From a virus: 50,265 nt of DNA. Where the stretch lies: IMG/VR virus record IMGVR_UViG_3300033571_021147, positions 1 through 50,265 of that record, one strand, 5' to 3'. Each line of letters begins with the position of its first letter. The stretch's first letter is position 1. The notes beneath the pieces are model-generated. The model was given only the letters and a program-made list of their open reading frames with translations. It was not told the origin of the DNA and did not search any database. Positions 30,665-39,098 of the stretch are shown here, piece after piece. The translations under genes were made by a program, and so were the position numbers.

Positions 30665-32209
30665 ATGCTGAAATATAACGTCATTTATCACTCTGATGCA
30701 GATGTTGCTGCATTAAAGACAACATTATCTGAAATGGGTGTTGTTGTTCATGAAGAATTTTCTGAACTAAAAGTCTTAAACATTTCAGCAAATGATACCA
30801 CTTTTTCAAGTGTCACCGGCATTGTGGCATTTGAAGAAGATAAGGAAGTTAGTGTTGCCGCCTCCTCAACTCCTTGGCATCTATTAAGATTATCTAGTCT
30901 AAGCTTACCAATGAAACCTTCTTACGTTCCTAAAAATTTTGGTGAACAAGGAGTTGTATATTTGGTGGATTCAGGTGTTGATAGTACACATGAACAATTT
31001 TCTCACACAACCATTGTAAATCTCCATACTTATCTTGAAAATGATTTCACTGATACTGTAGGTCATGGTACATCAATGGCAAGTTTGATTGTAGGTAATA
31101 CATTGGGTGCATCAAAAAATGCCACGCTGAAAAATGTAAAGATTCCCATGTCAGCCAATACCACATTGAGTGTATTGTTGTCAGCATTCAATAGTATTTT
31201 GTCAGACCATGCATTAACATCAGGTGTTAAAGTTGTAAACTGTTCGTGGACAATACCTAAGAGTCAAATACTTGACACCAAAATTCAAGAACTTCAAAAC
31301 GCCGGATTGGTAGTTGTGGCTGCAGCAGGTAACACGGGTGAAGCTGCCGACAACTTTTCACCTGTTGGTTTAGATACAGTAATAGGTGTGGCTGCTTCTG
31401 ATGCCTATGACCGTGTTATTTCATGGGCGACCGGTGCGTCAAGTAACTGGGGGCCTGAAGTTGATGTAACAGCACCTGGTATTGGTATTGATACGGCATC
31501 AATACACAGTGAAACAGGATATGATGTTTCATCTGGAACATCAGTGGCAAGCGCACTTGTTTCAGCCGTAATTTGTCAGCACATTACCGGAGATGCAACG
31601 TTAACAGCAACACAAATTAAATCTCGAATTATGTTACAACCATATTCTTCAGAAGATGTTTTGTTCCGCAATGAAACCATTTATGGCACAACTCCTAATC
31701 GTTTAATGCATTGTCTTTTCATTGATGCGTTGATTAACAACATCAAAGATCCTGTCGTCATCAAGGCTGGAGAAACGTCAACATTTACACTACAATTAAC
31801 ACAATATGTAGATACTGTTAATGTTCATAATGTTGTTATAGGAGCAAGACAGCATGAAATTCCTTCATGGACATCGTTTGATGTGGCAACCAATACATTC
31901 ACATTCAATCCTCCTGTAGATATTACAATGAAGCGTATTGTTATCATGACGGAATTGTTTTTTGAGGGTGAAAAAGTAGGTGTCCCTGGCTTTGAACTTC
32001 GAATTTATCATAACGATGTCAGTGAGTTTGATACAGAAGAAACCTATCATTTGGTATTACGTGAAAATGAAAATGATGTTGTGTTCGTCACACCCGGCTC
32101 ATGTCAGGGAAATTGTACCGCGTGGTCACCATGTCCTCCAGGTGGAAAGCAGGGTTGTAATTGCTCTAGTGATTGGAGCGGTTGGTGTGTTGTACCCCTT
32201 CAGAGTTAA
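30665..32209 (+). CDS. subtilisin-like serine protease (S8)
   Basis: 514 aa. The catalytic triad is visible: Asp102 (LVDSGVDSTHE), His134 (GHGTSMAS), Ser293 (SSGTSVASA), plus oxyanion Asn223 (AAAGNTG). Residues 1-65 look like an I9-type propeptide. After the protease comes a beta-rich domain and a C-terminal Cys-rich tail (PGSCQGNC, GCNCSSDWSGWC). No signal peptide. TTGGAGA precedes the ATG. It could process virion proteins or be a virion-carried protease; either is inference. Confidence 0.88.
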   Translation: MLKYNVIYHSDADVAALKTTLSEMGVVVHEEFSELKVLNISANDTTFSSVTGIVAFEEDKEVSVAASSTPWHLLRLSSLSLPMKPSYVPKNFGEQGVVYLVDSGVDSTHEQFSHTTIVNLHTYLENDFTDTVGHGTSMASLIVGNTLGASKNATLKNVKIPMSANTTLSVLLSAFNSILSDHALTSGVKVVNCSWTIPKSQILDTKIQELQNAGLVVVAAAGNTGEAADNFSPVGLDTVIGVAASDAYDRVISWATGASSNWGPEVDVTAPGIGIDTASIHSETGYDVSSGTSVASALVSAVICQHITGDATLTATQIKSRIMLQPYSSEDVLFRNETIYGTTPNRLMHCLFIDALINNIKDPVVIKAGETSTFTLQLTQYVDTVNVHNVVIGARQHEIPSWTSFDVATNTFTFNPPVDITMKRIVIMTELFFEGEKVGVPGFELRIYHNDVSEFDTEETYHLVLRENENDVVFVTPGSCQGNCTAWSPCPPGGKQGCNCSSDWSGWCVVPLQS

Positions 32210-32224
32210 TATCTTGTTTTTATT

Positions 32225-32893
32225 ATGGCTTCAAAAATTATAAGTAGTAAAAACTCTGAGTTGAAATTTTGGTGGATTAAAATACCTCGAACAGGAACAT
32301 ATGCATATTCAAGGTTGTTTGGGTTGTACAATTCTGAAATGTTGTATCAACCCAAACACACCCATGAATCCTACAGACAGTTACAAGATATTGAAAAATT
32401 ACCAGCATTCACTGTTGTACGAAATCCCGTAGATAGACTATTTTCATCACTTTCTCATTACTTACATTTACAGGAACGGTGTAGACAAGGAAACTGCCTT
32501 TATGAAAGTAATACCGTGTGTGCCTGGCATAGTACAGACATCCCTGTTGATAGTGTAGAAGTAATGTATAAATTTTTTACTGAGTATGCTACTAGAGACA
32601 TGATGGATGTAAAAGCACAAATAATATTCAGTGATAATATTTTTAGGTCTCAAACATGGTATGCATATCATCCTAAGGTGAAAATATTTCGTTATGAGAA
32701 CATCACGGAATTCAATGATTGGATCTCAACCACATTAGGATATGATGTTTCACCATTACAACGTATTAATGAAACTCAACCAAGATTTCTGTATAATATA
32801 GACAAACAACATCCATTATTCATTAAAACAGCAGAACATCTCTATAACATAGATTTTAAAACCTTTAACTACCCCTTGCAGTACTTGACATAA
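32225..32893 (+). CDS. sulfotransferase-like protein 3, 222 aa
   Basis: WWIKIPRTGTYAYSRLFG (about residues 17-34) is the 5'-phosphosulfate loop and TVVRNPVDRLFSSLSHYL (about 62-79) the 3'-phosphate motif (RNPxxR). Third sulfotransferase of the window, 21 kb from the other two and the APS kinase. The -35 of P11 lies in its last codons. Confidence 0.75.
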   Translation: MASKIISSKNSELKFWWIKIPRTGTYAYSRLFGLYNSEMLYQPKHTHESYRQLQDIEKLPAFTVVRNPVDRLFSSLSHYLHLQERCRQGNCLYESNTVCAWHSTDIPVDSVEVMYKFFTEYATRDMMDVKAQIIFSDNIFRSQTWYAYHPKVKIFRYENITEFNDWISTTLGYDVSPLQRINETQPRFLYNIDKQHPLFIKTAEHLYNIDFKTFNYPLQYLT

Positions 32894-32913
32894 GGCTGCA
32901 AGGGTGTTAAGTT
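32885..32913 (+). promoter_or_regulatory. sigma70-type promoter P11
   Basis: TTGACA at 32885-32890, 17-base spacer, TAAGTT at 32908-32913, ahead of the SleB-like gene, which also has a strong GGAGGAG ribosome site. Confidence 0.6.
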
Positions 32914-32936
32914 TAATAGATACGAATGGAGGAGTA

Positions 32937-33446
32937 ATGACGAAATTCATTAGCATACTAGTAGCATGTGTTCTATTAGCTGTGGTGCCTACCACTCTCT
33001 CGCGTGCGCACGTGCCTGTACTACCCAAAAAGCCATTCAAGGTTATTTCAGAAAAGGAATTGACTTGTTTGGCAAAGAACATAGCATTTGAAGCTCCTGA
33101 TGAATCATACGAAGGAAAGTTGGCAGTAGCCACTGTTACCATGAATCGTGTGAAATCTCGGTCATTCCCTAAGACGGTGTGTGGTGTTGTCTACCAGAGA
33201 AATCCTCGGGGATGCCAATTCTCTTGGACATGCGGTCCACGTGGACGATTGGAAAAAGACATCTATGCTGAGTCACGAAGAATTGCACGAGCAGTATTGA
33301 CACAGAATCTTCGACTCACTAGTTTAAAGAATGCCTTGTATTTTCATAATACAAGTGTGAGCCCCAATTGGAGTTTCGCTGAACCCATTAAACAAATAGG
33401 AAATCATATATTTTATGCCCCAAGAAGAAACAACCCAACCACCTGA
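32937..33446 (+). CDS. exported SleB/CwlJ-like cell wall hydrolase
   Basis: ATG 32937 is chosen for its GGAGGAG site. A signal peptide (MTKFISILVACVLLAVVPTTLSRA) is followed by the Hydrolase_2 (SleB) domain: LTCLAKNIAFEAPDESYEGKL (catalytic Glu region), AVATVTMNRV, FPKTVCGVVYQ, CQFSWTCG and ALYFHNT. The family cuts glycan strands of peptidoglycan. With the exported amidase at 13149 the phage has two Sec-targeted wall enzymes. 169 aa. Confidence 0.85.
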   Translation: MTKFISILVACVLLAVVPTTLSRAHVPVLPKKPFKVISEKELTCLAKNIAFEAPDESYEGKLAVATVTMNRVKSRSFPKTVCGVVYQRNPRGCQFSWTCGPRGRLEKDIYAESRRIARAVLTQNLRLTSLKNALYFHNTSVSPNWSFAEPIKQIGNHIFYAPRRNNPTT

Positions 33447-33705
33447 GTTAGAGAATGTTGCCCTTACGGTAACCTATCTCATTACTAGAGAATTCACAAA
33501 TCCCACAGATTTCTCTATGCACATTGAAAAAGAAGCAGTGCGTAGAAAGATTGGTTACATGGAAGCCATTGTGGATTATTGTGAAGAAAATGATATTGAC
33601 ACCGGGGCGTTGACTGGATTGATTTCCAATTCTCTGAAAGAAAAAATTCGTGCCGAAGCGGAAGAAATGAATTTGCTCAAGAAAACAAGTAAACTTCCTC
33701 TATGA
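33415..33705 (+). CDS. 33: gp33-like late transcription coactivator
   Basis: 96 aa. The C-terminal pattern IEKEAVRRKIGYMEAIVDYC then EENDID, LIS--LKEKIRAEAEEMNLLKK matches T4 gp33, which links RNA polymerase to the sliding clamp at late promoters. Its place before gp59 and gp32 is conserved T4 order. The start overlaps the upstream gene by 32 bases. Consistent with the TATAAATA promoters in this window. Confidence 0.82.
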   Translation: MPQEETTQPPELENVALTVTYLITREFTNPTDFSMHIEKEAVRRKIGYMEAIVDYCEENDIDTGALTGLISNSLKEKIRAEAEEMNLLKKTSKLPL

Positions 33706-34286
33706 CCATTAACGAAGCCTACAAAATTTACACGGCGTTACGATTACACTTCACAACAGACAACTTTGATATACGAAATGGTGTTCCTCCCAGAGCACCT
33801 AAGACAGGTGTAAAGACGGCGTTCAGTAAAAAGCTAGAACAAATGATGAAGCAGTATAATTATGATTCAGAAGCATTTGTAGGATTTCTCGTATCAAATT
33901 TTTTGTCTGGGCATGAATGGGGTGCCATTTTTGAACCCACAGGGCATGAAGTATATCTTGAATGGAAAAAGATTCAAGAAAGATTAACATATACATTTAC
34001 ACAAGACATTGACTTTCTCGCATTGCAAGTGAATAAAGTGGATGATTTATGGAAATGTACTGGCGAACATCCGGTGATATTGAAGTCGTATTGTGGTAAA
34101 AAAAGTCGGTTGGAAACACTTGTAATTCTAAATAAATTATATAAGTTTAGAGAACAGTTAGATGAACAACTAAAAAATGACCCCGTATGGGCATCAACAT
34201 CTAGACTGGTATACAAATATTCACCGTTTGTTAACATCAACAAGGAAAAATTTTCAATGATTGTAAAGAAGGCCTTCAATGAGTAA
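33702..34286 (+). CDS. 59: gp59-like helicase loader
   Basis: 194 aa. NEAYKIYTALRLHFTTDNFD and GVPPRAPKT at the N-terminus, then FVGFLVSNFLSG and the basic C-terminal half, follow T4 gp59, which loads helicase gp41 onto gp32-coated DNA. ATGA overlap with gp33. The order 33-59-32 supports the call. Confidence 0.85.
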   Translation: MTINEAYKIYTALRLHFTTDNFDIRNGVPPRAPKTGVKTAFSKKLEQMMKQYNYDSEAFVGFLVSNFLSGHEWGAIFEPTGHEVYLEWKKIQERLTYTFTQDIDFLALQVNKVDDLWKCTGEHPVILKSYCGKKSRLETLVILNKLYKFREQLDEQLKNDPVWASTSRLVYKYSPFVNINKEKFSMIVKKAFNE

Positions 34287-34467
34287 ACATCACGATTGGG
34301 AAGATGATGACTATCGTAGTTTCAAGAAGCCCAAAAGAGTAGAAAAAGACAAGTTCGGTAAGCATCGTAAGGCAATTTACGATATGCTTGACACTGAGTT
34401 TGACGAAGATTATTTTAATGATGCATACTCTGATGAAGATTATGATGAGGTTGATGATAGGTATTAA
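34279..34467 (+). CDS. small protein with acidic tail, 62 aa
   Basis: ATG 34279 overlaps the end of gp59. The first half is basic (SFKKPKRVEKDKFGKHRKA), the second strongly acidic with Asp, Glu and Tyr (DEDYFNDAYSDEDYDEVDD). Acidic tails often compete for DNA-binding surfaces, as in gp32 itself. Function unknown. Confidence 0.6.
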   Translation: MSKHHDWEDDDYRSFKKPKRVEKDKFGKHRKAIYDMLDTEFDEDYFNDAYSDEDYDEVDDRY

Positions 34468-34538
34468 TATCATGGCAGGTCCGTAGTATCATACGTTTTA
34501 CACACTAACATACAACGCTATACGCAAGGAGTAACACA

Positions 34539-35456
34539 ATGTCTTACACAAGTTTATCCGATTTACGCAAGTCACGTGGCAATTTCGACAGTCTCATGAA
34601 GGAAGTTGAAAAGATTGCCAACCCCACAAACGAACGCCGCGAAGATGACCGTTTTTGGTCTCCTTCAGTTGACAAGGCAGGTAATGGATATGCCGTGATT
34701 CGTTTTCTTCCTCCCACAAAGGGTGAGGAGCTTCCTTGGATTCGTGTTTGGAATCATGGGTTTCAAGGACCATCAGGTCGCTGGTACATTGAAAACAGCT
34801 TGACCACATTGAATCTTCCCGATCCTGTATCTGAATTGAATTCAGAACTTTGGAACTCCGGAATTGAGAGCAATAAGGAAATTGCTCGTAAGCAGAAGCG
34901 TCGTTTAAATTACATCGCTAACATTCTTGTTGTAAAGGACTCTGCCAATCCTCAGAACGAAGGTAAGGTGTTCCTGTACAAGTTTGGCAAGAAGATTTTC
35001 GATAAGATTAAGGACATCATGCAGCCTCAGTTTGAGGATGAGGAGCCCATCAATCCCTTTGATTTCTGGAAGGGTGCAAACTTCAAGCTCAAGATTCGTA
35101 ATGTCGAAGGATATCGCAATTACGACAAGTCTGAATTCGAACCTGTCTCAGCCATTGCTGACTCAGATGATGACATCGAAACAGTTTGGAATCAACAACA
35201 TGCACTTCAACCCTTCGTTGATCCCAAGAACTTCAAGAGCTACGAAGAATTGAAGAAGAAGCTCGACATGGTATTGAAGGGAAGCCCGGTTGCTTCCATG
35301 ACGGCTGATAAGATTTCTGAGAGCCGGATGGATGAAGAGCCAGTTGCAGAATCTCCTAAGGTGCGTTCTGCCCCAGCTCCAACCTTCAAGTCATCAGGTG
35401 CTGACGAAGATGACGATGATACTCTAAGTTACTTCGCCAAGTTGGCTGAAGATTAA
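34539..35456 (+). CDS. 32: gp32 single-stranded DNA-binding protein
   Basis: 305 aa, close to T4 gp32 (301). A basic N-terminal cooperativity region (LRKSRGNFDSL), then the OB-fold core with GNGYAVIRFLPP, WIRVWNHGFQGPSGRWYIENS, FLYKFGKKIFDKI and FDFWKGANFKLKI; the acidic C-terminal tail ends DDDDTLSYFAKLAED and would bind replication partners. The usual zinc Cys/His set of T4 gp32 is not evident, as in cyanophage versions. AAGGAG precedes ATG. A terminator follows. Confidence 0.92.
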   Translation: MSYTSLSDLRKSRGNFDSLMKEVEKIANPTNERREDDRFWSPSVDKAGNGYAVIRFLPPTKGEELPWIRVWNHGFQGPSGRWYIENSLTTLNLPDPVSELNSELWNSGIESNKEIARKQKRRLNYIANILVVKDSANPQNEGKVFLYKFGKKIFDKIKDIMQPQFEDEEPINPFDFWKGANFKLKIRNVEGYRNYDKSEFEPVSAIADSDDDIETVWNQQHALQPFVDPKNFKSYEELKKKLDMVLKGSPVASMTADKISESRMDEEPVAESPKVRSAPAPTFKSSGADEDDDDTLSYFAKLAED

Positions 35457-35477
35457 TTCTTAGATATAGCTAAAAAG

Positions 35478-35503
35478 AAAAGGGAGCCCGAAAGCTCCCT
35501 TTT
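35478..35503. terminator. bidirectional terminator between gp32 and the tail block
   Basis: AAAAGGGAGC (35478-35487), a 6-base loop, GCTCCCTTTT (35494-35503): a perfect hairpin with A/T flanks in both directions, between convergent genes. Confidence 0.9.
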
Positions 35504-35506
35504 CTG

Positions 35507-37639
35507 CTATACTCGCGCAACTCGCTTATCTTGGAATCGAACAAAACTATTGTCTTGTATTCGTATTTCTGTGGGTCCTATTGCAGGAGCGCCGCCGCCG
35601 CCTCCTGACACATTGGTGACGACCGTACTGCCACCGCCACCTGTTGGTGCTACCATGGCAGGTATTGAATTTTCTGTTGCCGTTGATACCATCCCTGCTG
35701 TATCTCCAGGTGCGCCTTCTATGGAAGCATTTGACATATCTCTTGCTGCCAATCCGGCATCTATGGCAGCACTTGCTGCCGTGCCTATGCCAGGCACTGT
35801 TGATGCAGCACCTGAGGCAACTTCTCCTAAGGCACCTTTCCAATCACCTGATAGTAATCGTGATGCTCCAAATCCCAATCCTGCCACTAATCCTATACCA
35901 GGTATTTTCTTTAGTAATGATTTACCTAATGCTTTGGCACCTACTTTACCTGCTGCTCGCGCACCCAATCCGCCTGCAACTCTGGACGCCAAAGGTGCTG
36001 CGCGTGATAGTAATGACCCTCCCTTGCTCATTAATCTTGAGGATCCGCGCATTAAACTTCCCCCTAATCCCTTGGTCTTTGAGAGCATTCTTCCTCCCAA
36101 GCGATCCATAATCATTTGTCCCATTCCACCACCACCTGATTGTTGTTCTGCACTGGCAACTTGTTGTGCTTCTGCACTGCCCACTTTTGCAGATTGAACA
36201 GCTTCTACTTGCCCCTTCACTTCTTCATCGGTGAGTGTAGATTGCCCTGAATCTTCTTCACTATCACGTTCTTTATCGACCTTTGCACTAGTCCCTGTAT
36301 TATCAGCAATTTTTTCTAAGGCACTAAGAATATTACTTTGTACTTTACCTTGTTCTTCTAATGCAGACAACAATTCAGTAGGAGCAGCAATGCTTTCCGC
36401 CGTTCTTTCTATCGGAGAAATTCTTCCTTCTTCTGCTGCCATTTGTTCCAATTCTTTTATACTGGTCTTTTTCAATTCAGAAGATGAAAGACCCAATTGT
36501 TGATTCAATTCATCCTTACTGAACAATCCTCTGCCTGATGTGCGCGCAGTTTCTTTACTGATATACTGTCCAGTATCAGTGTCCCGATATTTACCACCCT
36601 TGTCTCGTTGTAGACTACCTTCCACGATGCCACGAATTACTGATACTTCTTGTAGCAGAGATTGTAGTGTTACCAGTACAGCACTATCTTCCGATGCATT
36701 TTCTGTGGCATCACCTATTGCATCCGCCATATCAGAAGTAGTTTCAGGATTTACAGAACCTTGTTCCATTCTACCCATTAATCCTTGTAACTCCTCTTGC
36801 TGACGCATTGCCTCACGTTCAGATTCTATGAGTTGTGCGTTACTAGGAGCTTTTTTATCAGGTTCCAATAGAACACTACCAAAGGCTTGCATGAATCCTT
36901 TACCGGTCGTCACCTTCTTTAAGTTGCCCGTGAGCATATCTTTATATGATTGTCCTTCTTCGGGATTCCAACTTAATCCAGGTGCAAACTTTCGTAAAGC
37001 GGCTGTGGTGTCACCCTTAATGGCATCCATCATGGTAAGACGCTTTTCTTCAGGTTCTTGCATCTTGTTCTGTATTTCTTCAGACAACTTTTTCTGCGTT
37101 TCCAGAGACTTTGTTAAGCGTTCTTTATCTTTCTTCAATGTTGTTAATTCCACAACACGCGCTTCAAGGTCTCTCTTGATTTCTTCTTTTTCTTTCTCTG
37201 TGACAGTTTTATCTTCTTGTGCCTTTTCTTGCCAGTATTTCAGATAACGAACTTCTTCTTCCTTACTTTCCACTTCTTTCTCATTGACGACAATATCCTT
37301 CTCCACCTTTTCTGTTTGCTTTTCGGTTTGTACAACCATTTTTGCAAACATGGTTCGTAATTCTTCTCTGTCTTTGGTTGTATCACCTTGACTGGTTGCC
37401 ATTTTTTTCAAGGCGTCAAGCATGTCTTGAAAAATCTTCTTCTGTTCATCTGAAAAATCTACTTCGTTTTGAACAGACAAGTTTTCAATTATTGAACCAA
37501 TACTGGTTGACATTTGCCCAGCAAATTCCATGTTTCTTTGCAAGTTGTCAGCAGGCGAGATTTTTAACATACTTGCCTGTAGATTTTTTGCAATCTCATC
37601 CTTTGTTTTATTTGCCTTGGGCTTACTTTTACGAGCCAT
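35507..37639 (-). CDS. tape-measure-like tail protein, 710 aa
   Basis: The N-terminal third is predicted coiled coil (Lys/Glu-rich with few breaks, about residues 100-210). The middle is low-complexity helical. Residues about 510-660 are Gly/Ala-rich with hydrophobic helices (IPGIGLVAGLGFGASRLLSG). The end is a Gly-rich spacer plus a short beta tail. This is the layout of tail length/tape-measure proteins such as T4 gp29. It directly follows gp26/gp51, as tape measures follow assembly chaperones in many phages. AGGA precedes ATG. Confidence 0.65.
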   Translation of the reverse strand: MARKSKPKANKTKDEIAKNLQASMLKISPADNLQRNMEFAGQMSTSIGSIIENLSVQNEVDFSDEQKKIFQDMLDALKKMATSQGDTTKDREELRTMFAKMVVQTEKQTEKVEKDIVVNEKEVESKEEEVRYLKYWQEKAQEDKTVTEKEKEEIKRDLEARVVELTTLKKDKERLTKSLETQKKLSEEIQNKMQEPEEKRLTMMDAIKGDTTAALRKFAPGLSWNPEEGQSYKDMLTGNLKKVTTGKGFMQAFGSVLLEPDKKAPSNAQLIESEREAMRQQEELQGLMGRMEQGSVNPETTSDMADAIGDATENASEDSAVLVTLQSLLQEVSVIRGIVEGSLQRDKGGKYRDTDTGQYISKETARTSGRGLFSKDELNQQLGLSSSELKKTSIKELEQMAAEEGRISPIERTAESIAAPTELLSALEEQGKVQSNILSALEKIADNTGTSAKVDKERDSEEDSGQSTLTDEEVKGQVEAVQSAKVGSAEAQQVASAEQQSGGGGMGQMIMDRLGGRMLSKTKGLGGSLMRGSSRLMSKGGSLLSRAAPLASRVAGGLGARAAGKVGAKALGKSLLKKIPGIGLVAGLGFGASRLLSGDWKGALGEVASGAASTVPGIGTAASAAIDAGLAARDMSNASIEGAPGDTAGMVSTATENSIPAMVAPTGGGGSTVVTNVSGGGGGAPAIGPTEIRIQDNSFVRFQDKRVARV

Positions 37640-37651
37640 GATGGATTCCTA

Positions 37652-37834
37652 TTAGTATTGTTGATTCTTTTTTTGAGCCTTTTTTTCTAAATGACGTATT
37701 AACATACCAACGTACACATCTCTTTCCCATGGCATCATATTCTCTAGCTCAGATAAAGAATATTGATGTTCTTGCATCAATATGAAATTTGTTTCGTAAT
37801 AATTGATGACAGAATCATGAGAAAGAGTTAAACG
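37652..37834 (-). CDS. 51: gp51-like frame, probably made by -1 frameshift from gp26
   Basis: Reading leftward from 37834 the frame gives RLTLSHDSVINYYETNF, MQEHQYSLSELENMMPWERD and VYVGMLIRHLEKKA, which match T4-like gp51 (tail hub assembly). Conserved sequence begins before the only ATG of this frame (after YYETNFIL) and continues right up to the gp26 frame, with no good start or ribosome site. A T-TTT-TTC slippery heptamer (37834-37840) lies at the join. Confidence 0.75.
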   Translation of the reverse strand, partial: RLTLSHDSVINYYETNFILMQEHQYSLSELENMMPWERDVYVGMLIRHLEKKAQKKNQQY

Positions 37835-38526
37835 AAAAAATTGACTATCTCATTGATGTTTACAATATTATTTCTTGCACACTTTGGACATGCAAAACGA
37901 ATATCGTGATGAATTGCTGGCATTGTATCAAAAAACAATTTCATCATTTCAAACTGTGTACTTGTCACATTGTCAACAAATTCACGAAAATCTTCTTGTG
38001 TAGCATTTTCTCGGTTGTATACTTCTTCGTTCGTTTGAATAGTTTCAATACAGTGTGCCACCATATCGTAGATGTCATCAACCGTGGCATCTGGATTTGA
38101 TAACAATGCCAAATGTTCAATTTTTGGATATCGCATCATCACAATTAAATCTTTCGATAACTCTAACCGATTGGTATGATGTTCATTGTATAATACTTCT
38201 ACTTGATTGATATCAATTGTTGATGATGTTGAATGTTTACAATTACCACAGATGAGATTGAATTCAATGATTTCACCCACAGATTTTCCACGTATTTCTA
38301 AAAATAATTTCTGTACGTCAACCATAGAATGAGTATCACATGAGACTGTTCCTTTTGTACACGCCAATACAGCTTCATTTAATGCACGCAACACGGCATT
38401 TCTATCACCACTTTCAGATGCCAATAACAATAATTTTTCTTCTCTCATGACAAACGGACGAAACGTCACTTTTTGTTTTGATACGGGTAATGTAGTTTCA
38501 AAAGTTGGTAAATGATTTATTTTCAT
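37828..38526 (-). CDS. 26: gp26-like baseplate hub/tail assembly protein
   Basis: 232 aa. LPTFETTLPVSKQKVTFRPFVMREEKLLLLASES is the N-terminal signature of T4 gp26-type proteins, needed to build the baseplate hub. Two Cys pairs (CGNC and CPKC) could hold a zinc ion. It ends NEIVNFFV-stop, with UUUUUUC three bases before the stop. Slipping -1 there would join residues 1-231 to 60 gp51 residues (291 aa). A late promoter sits upstream on this strand. Confidence 0.82.
   Translation of the reverse strand: MKINHLPTFETTLPVSKQKVTFRPFVMREEKLLLLASESGDRNAVLRALNEAVLACTKGTVSCDTHSMVDVQKLFLEIRGKSVGEIIEFNLICGNCKHSTSSTIDINQVEVLYNEHHTNRLELSKDLIVMMRYPKIEHLALLSNPDATVDDIYDMVAHCIETIQTNEEVYNRENATQEDFREFVDNVTSTQFEMMKLFFDTMPAIHHDIRFACPKCARNNIVNINEIVNFFV
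37834..37840 (-). promoter_or_regulatory. candidate programmed -1 frameshift site
   Basis: T-TTT-TTC in the gp26 zero frame, a classic X-XXY-YYZ heptamer, followed by GTT-TAA. Slippage gives the gp26-gp51 fusion. Confidence 0.65.
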
Positions 38527-38534
38527 AATTTATC

Positions 38535-39098
38535 CTATGTTGTAATGTTTTCAACCGTCCAATATTTATAGGCAAATCCAATATTCAAACGATGAATTCC
38601 TACGGCAGAATATGATGTCTGCATCAAATTCATTGACTTAGGAAATGCCTCATGCAATTTCACTTTATATCGTGTTGTTTCTTTGTATCCCTGAACAGGC
38701 GTGGGACCAATGGGACCTTCATGTACAGCCTCAATAATGATGTCACCGATGATGTCTCTGTATGGTGCCACTTCACGGGAAGTGCCAATAATGGCATTCA
38801 TCCAATCATCAAAAAACTTTTTCACCTTCCATTCAGAGTCAACAAAAAATGTAAAGTTGGCTGACTCTCCAAAAAAGTCAACCGCAGAAGGACGTTGAAT
38901 GTTTAAATTGTGTATTCGTGCTGGTCGTGTAATAATGGTTTTACCCGGAAACGCGGCTTCTTCACAAAACAATGTGAGTAGCTGGTCAGCAGGAGCTGTA
39001 ACTATGTTGGGTTTGGAAACAATAGTTACAGAAAATTTTTCAGATTTTGCCAATCCTTTGGCACGTACTACTGTGAGAAAATTTTCTATACTAGGCAT
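38535..39098 (-). CDS. tail-tube-fold protein (gp19/gp54 superfamily)
   Basis: 187 aa. LFCEEAAFPGKTIIT, FTFFVDSEWKVKKFFDDWMNAI, YKVKLHEAFPKSMNLMQ and HRLNIGFAYKYW follow the tail-tube protein family of T4-like phages (tube gp19, initiator gp54). The place among hub and baseplate genes leans toward a baseplate tube protein, but the size is nearer gp19. A late promoter for gp26 lies inside its 3' end. Confidence 0.72.
   Translation of the reverse strand: MPSIENFLTVVRAKGLAKSEKFSVTIVSKPNIVTAPADQLLTLFCEEAAFPGKTIITRPARIHNLNIQRPSAVDFFGESANFTFFVDSEWKVKKFFDDWMNAIIGTSREVAPYRDIIGDIIIEAVHEGPIGPTPVQGYKETTRYKVKLHEAFPKSMNLMQTSYSAVGIHRLNIGFAYKYWTVENITT
38563..38570 (-). promoter_or_regulatory. T4-like late promoter (minus strand)
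   Basis: TATAAATA on the minus strand, about 37 bases upstream of the gp26 ATG, which has an AGGA ribosome site. It drives gp26, gp51 and the tape-measure gene. Confidence 0.65.

Noticed and set aside
35550-37641. Long plus-strand frames opposite the tape-measure gene, some Pro-rich
   Set aside because: They are antisense images of the biased Gly/Ala and coiled-coil codons of the minus-strand gene, which has a ribosome site, neighbours and protein logic.
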